A DNA stretch of 6,814 bases from Oscillospiraceae bacterium. Its GTDB lineage: Bacteria; Bacillota; Clostridia; Oscillospirales; Acutalibacteraceae. A program made the position numbers and the translations under genes. Below the pieces are notes generated by a model. It was not told the DNA's origin and made no database searches. It was given only the letters and a program-made list of their open reading frames with translations. Positions 6,100 through 6,814 of this stretch are shown in pieces (within the stretch, counting starts at the first letter, position 1; each line of letters starts with the position of its first letter). The stretch is from assembly GCA_031270785.1 (NCBI GenBank), contig JAISWM010000080.1, forward strand, positions 1 through 6,814, read 5' to 3'.

Positions 6100-6774
6100 T
6101 CAGCAACATCCTGCTTTTTTTGCTGTACCTTCTAAACGCACCGGCTCAACAACACGAGGTCTATTATTATATTTTTCCACTGCTTCATCCACAGTCCCCA
6201 TTAAGGCCTCTTGTATGCCCTCTTTGGTCGCTGCACTAACTTCGAAATATCCCGCATTTAATAAATTAGCTAGATTCAGACCTTCTTCGGGAGATACTTC
6301 GCGATTAGGCAAGTCAATTTTGTTACCCACAACTGAAATTGCTATTTGCGATAAATCTTGGTCTACACCATTTTTTACGCATTCAAACCAATAACGTATA
6401 CTCTCGAAACTTGGTCGTGAAGTGACATCAAACACTAAAAGAACACATTGCGAATTACGTAGATACATTGGTACCAAGCCGCGAAACACTTCTTGACCGG
6501 CGGTATCCCACATTTTCAGATGTGCATATTTACCACTTCCAAGATCATATGTCACTACACGATAATCAACCCCTACAGTTGGATTGTGACTATTTAAAAA
6601 AACATCGTTAACTATGCGATTCATAACGCATGTCTTTCCAACTCCACTATCGCCTAAAAAAACTACTTTAAATATATGCTCCGGACCCTCATAGCCAGGG
6701 GGGGTTGCAAAACATGTACATAAGCTGAGAACTGATGCGAAGACAATTGCAAATGATTTTTTAAAAAAATTCAA
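6100..6774 (-). CDS. Rab-like small GTPase with N-terminal signal peptide and C-terminal double cysteine
   Basis: This 224-residue protein starts at TTG 6774. Residues 1-23 look like a Sec signal peptide: Lys5-Lys6, hydrophobic core 8-18, and likely cleavage after CFA at 23. Residues 34-200 form a Ras-superfamily GTPase of Rab type. G1 is GDSGVGKT (41-48). G2 is Thr66 followed by VGVDY (67-71), close to the RabF1 IGVDF. G3 is WDTAGQE (89-95) with catalytic Gln94. G4 is NKID (151-154). G5 is SAA (180-182), where eukaryotic Rabs have SAK. FRGLVPMYLR (97-106) recalls Rab6/Rab5 switch II. A variable basic tail ends KKAGCC, matching the prenylated CC end of Rabs. Rabs recruit effectors to membranes in the GTP state; here a role on host membranes is inferred. 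Nine of ten Arg codons are CGN, unlike sampled topA. It converges on trmFO. An unprenylated, membrane-anchored bacterial GTPase is the alternative. Confidence 0.93.
   Translation of the reverse strand: MNFFKKSFAIVFASVLSLCTCFATPPGYEGPEHIFKVVFLGDSGVGKTCVMNRIVNDVFLNSHNPTVGVDYRVVTYDLGSGKYAHLKMWDTAGQEVFRGLVPMYLRNSQCVLLVFDVTSRPSFESIRYWFECVKNGVDQDLSQIAISVVGNKIDLPNREVSPEEGLNLANLLNAGYFEVSAATKEGIQEALMGTVDEAVEKYNNRPRVVEPVRLEGTAKKAGCC
6698..6704 (-). repeat. C7 homopolymer just after the signal peptide codons
   Basis: Seven C residues in a row on the coding strand cover codons 24-26 (Thr-Pro-Pro) of the Rab-like gene, immediately after the predicted signal cleavage site. Slippage here would frameshift the whole GTPase domain. 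Seven is short for a phase-variable tract, so this is recorded only as a visible feature. Confidence 0.6.
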
Positions 6775-6783
6775 ATTTGAACA

Positions 6784-6790
6784 CTCCTTT
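6784..6790 (-). promoter_or_regulatory. Strong ribosome binding site fixing the TTG start of the Rab gene
   Basis: On the - strand this reads AAAGGAG, 9 bases before TTG 6774. An in-frame stop (TAA, 6792-6790) lies just upstream, so the protein cannot begin earlier. Together these fix the start even though it is not ATG. It is a better Shine-Dalgarno than those of topA or trmFO. Confidence 0.8.
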
Positions 6791-6814
6791 TAATAAATTT
6801 TACTTACAAATTAA

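Noticed and set aside
6048..6394. Two open frames on the + strand opposite the Rab gene
   Set aside because: They lie antisense to a clear GTPase, their translations show no domain and are rich in residues typical of antisense reading, and neither has a convincing ribosome binding site.
6100..6774. Eukaryotic contamination or a chimeric assembly as the source of the Rab gene
   Set aside because: The gene has a bacterial ribosome binding site, a TTG start, a bacterial signal peptide and no intron, and it is continuous with bacterial genes. A chimera cannot be fully excluded without reads, but the gene itself looks bacterial.
6725..6774. Lipoprotein signal (lipobox) at Cys19 or Cys21 of the Rab-like protein
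   Set aside because: The residues before these cysteines (VLSL-C and SLCT-C) do not give the usual L-[AS]-[GA]-C; cleavage after CFA at residue 23 fits signal peptidase I better.
1..6814. CRISPR array, tRNA, rRNA, insertion sequence or phage attachment site
   Set aside because: I saw no regularly spaced repeats, tRNA-like cloverleaf, transposase motif or terminal inverted repeats beyond the short hairpins listed.

Overview
The window looks like a piece of a low-GC (high thirties per cent by eye) bacterial chromosome. It holds four core information-processing genes on the + strand, the first codons of a divergent gene at the left edge, and one unusual gene on the - strand at the right edge. 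The compact, overlapping genes, Shine-Dalgarno sites and GTG/TTG starts are bacterial. The order dprA-topA-trmFO is a known core arrangement, best known from Firmicutes. The base composition, the GC-rich intergenic hairpins and the Rab-type GTPase make me suspect a host-associated lineage such as Elusimicrobiota/Endomicrobium. That placement is a guess from style, not a result.

Layout. 1-57 (-): first 19 codons of an unknown protein with a strong ribosome binding site. 58-215: divergent promoter region. 216-1034 (+): SpoU/TrmH-family RNA 2'-O-methyltransferase. 1031-2221 (+): dprA, starting with GTG inside the stop of the previous gene. 2222-2445: gap with two GC-rich hairpins and a -10-like box. 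2446-4536 (+): topA with three zinc ribbons. 4529-5827 (+): trmFO, overlapping topA by 8 bases. 5828-6099: convergent gap with two more GC-rich hairpins. 6100-6774 (-): small GTPase of the Rab type.

The four + strand genes form two translationally coupled pairs, methyltransferase-dprA and topA-trmFO. They cover RNA modification (rRNA or tRNA 2'-O-methylation, tRNA m5U54), handling of incoming single-stranded DNA, and DNA supercoiling. They are ordinary housekeeping genes with intact active-site motifs.

The exciting part is the last gene. It encodes an almost complete eukaryote-like Rab GTPase (P-loop, switch II WDTAGQE, NKID) fused to a bacterial N-terminal secretion signal and ending in the double cysteine that eukaryotes geranylgeranylate on Rabs. 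No alternative start would give a cytoplasmic protein with an intact P-loop. Its arginine codons differ from those of the topA sample I counted. The simplest reading is a secreted Rab mimic meant to work on membranes of a eukaryotic host, but this is inference.
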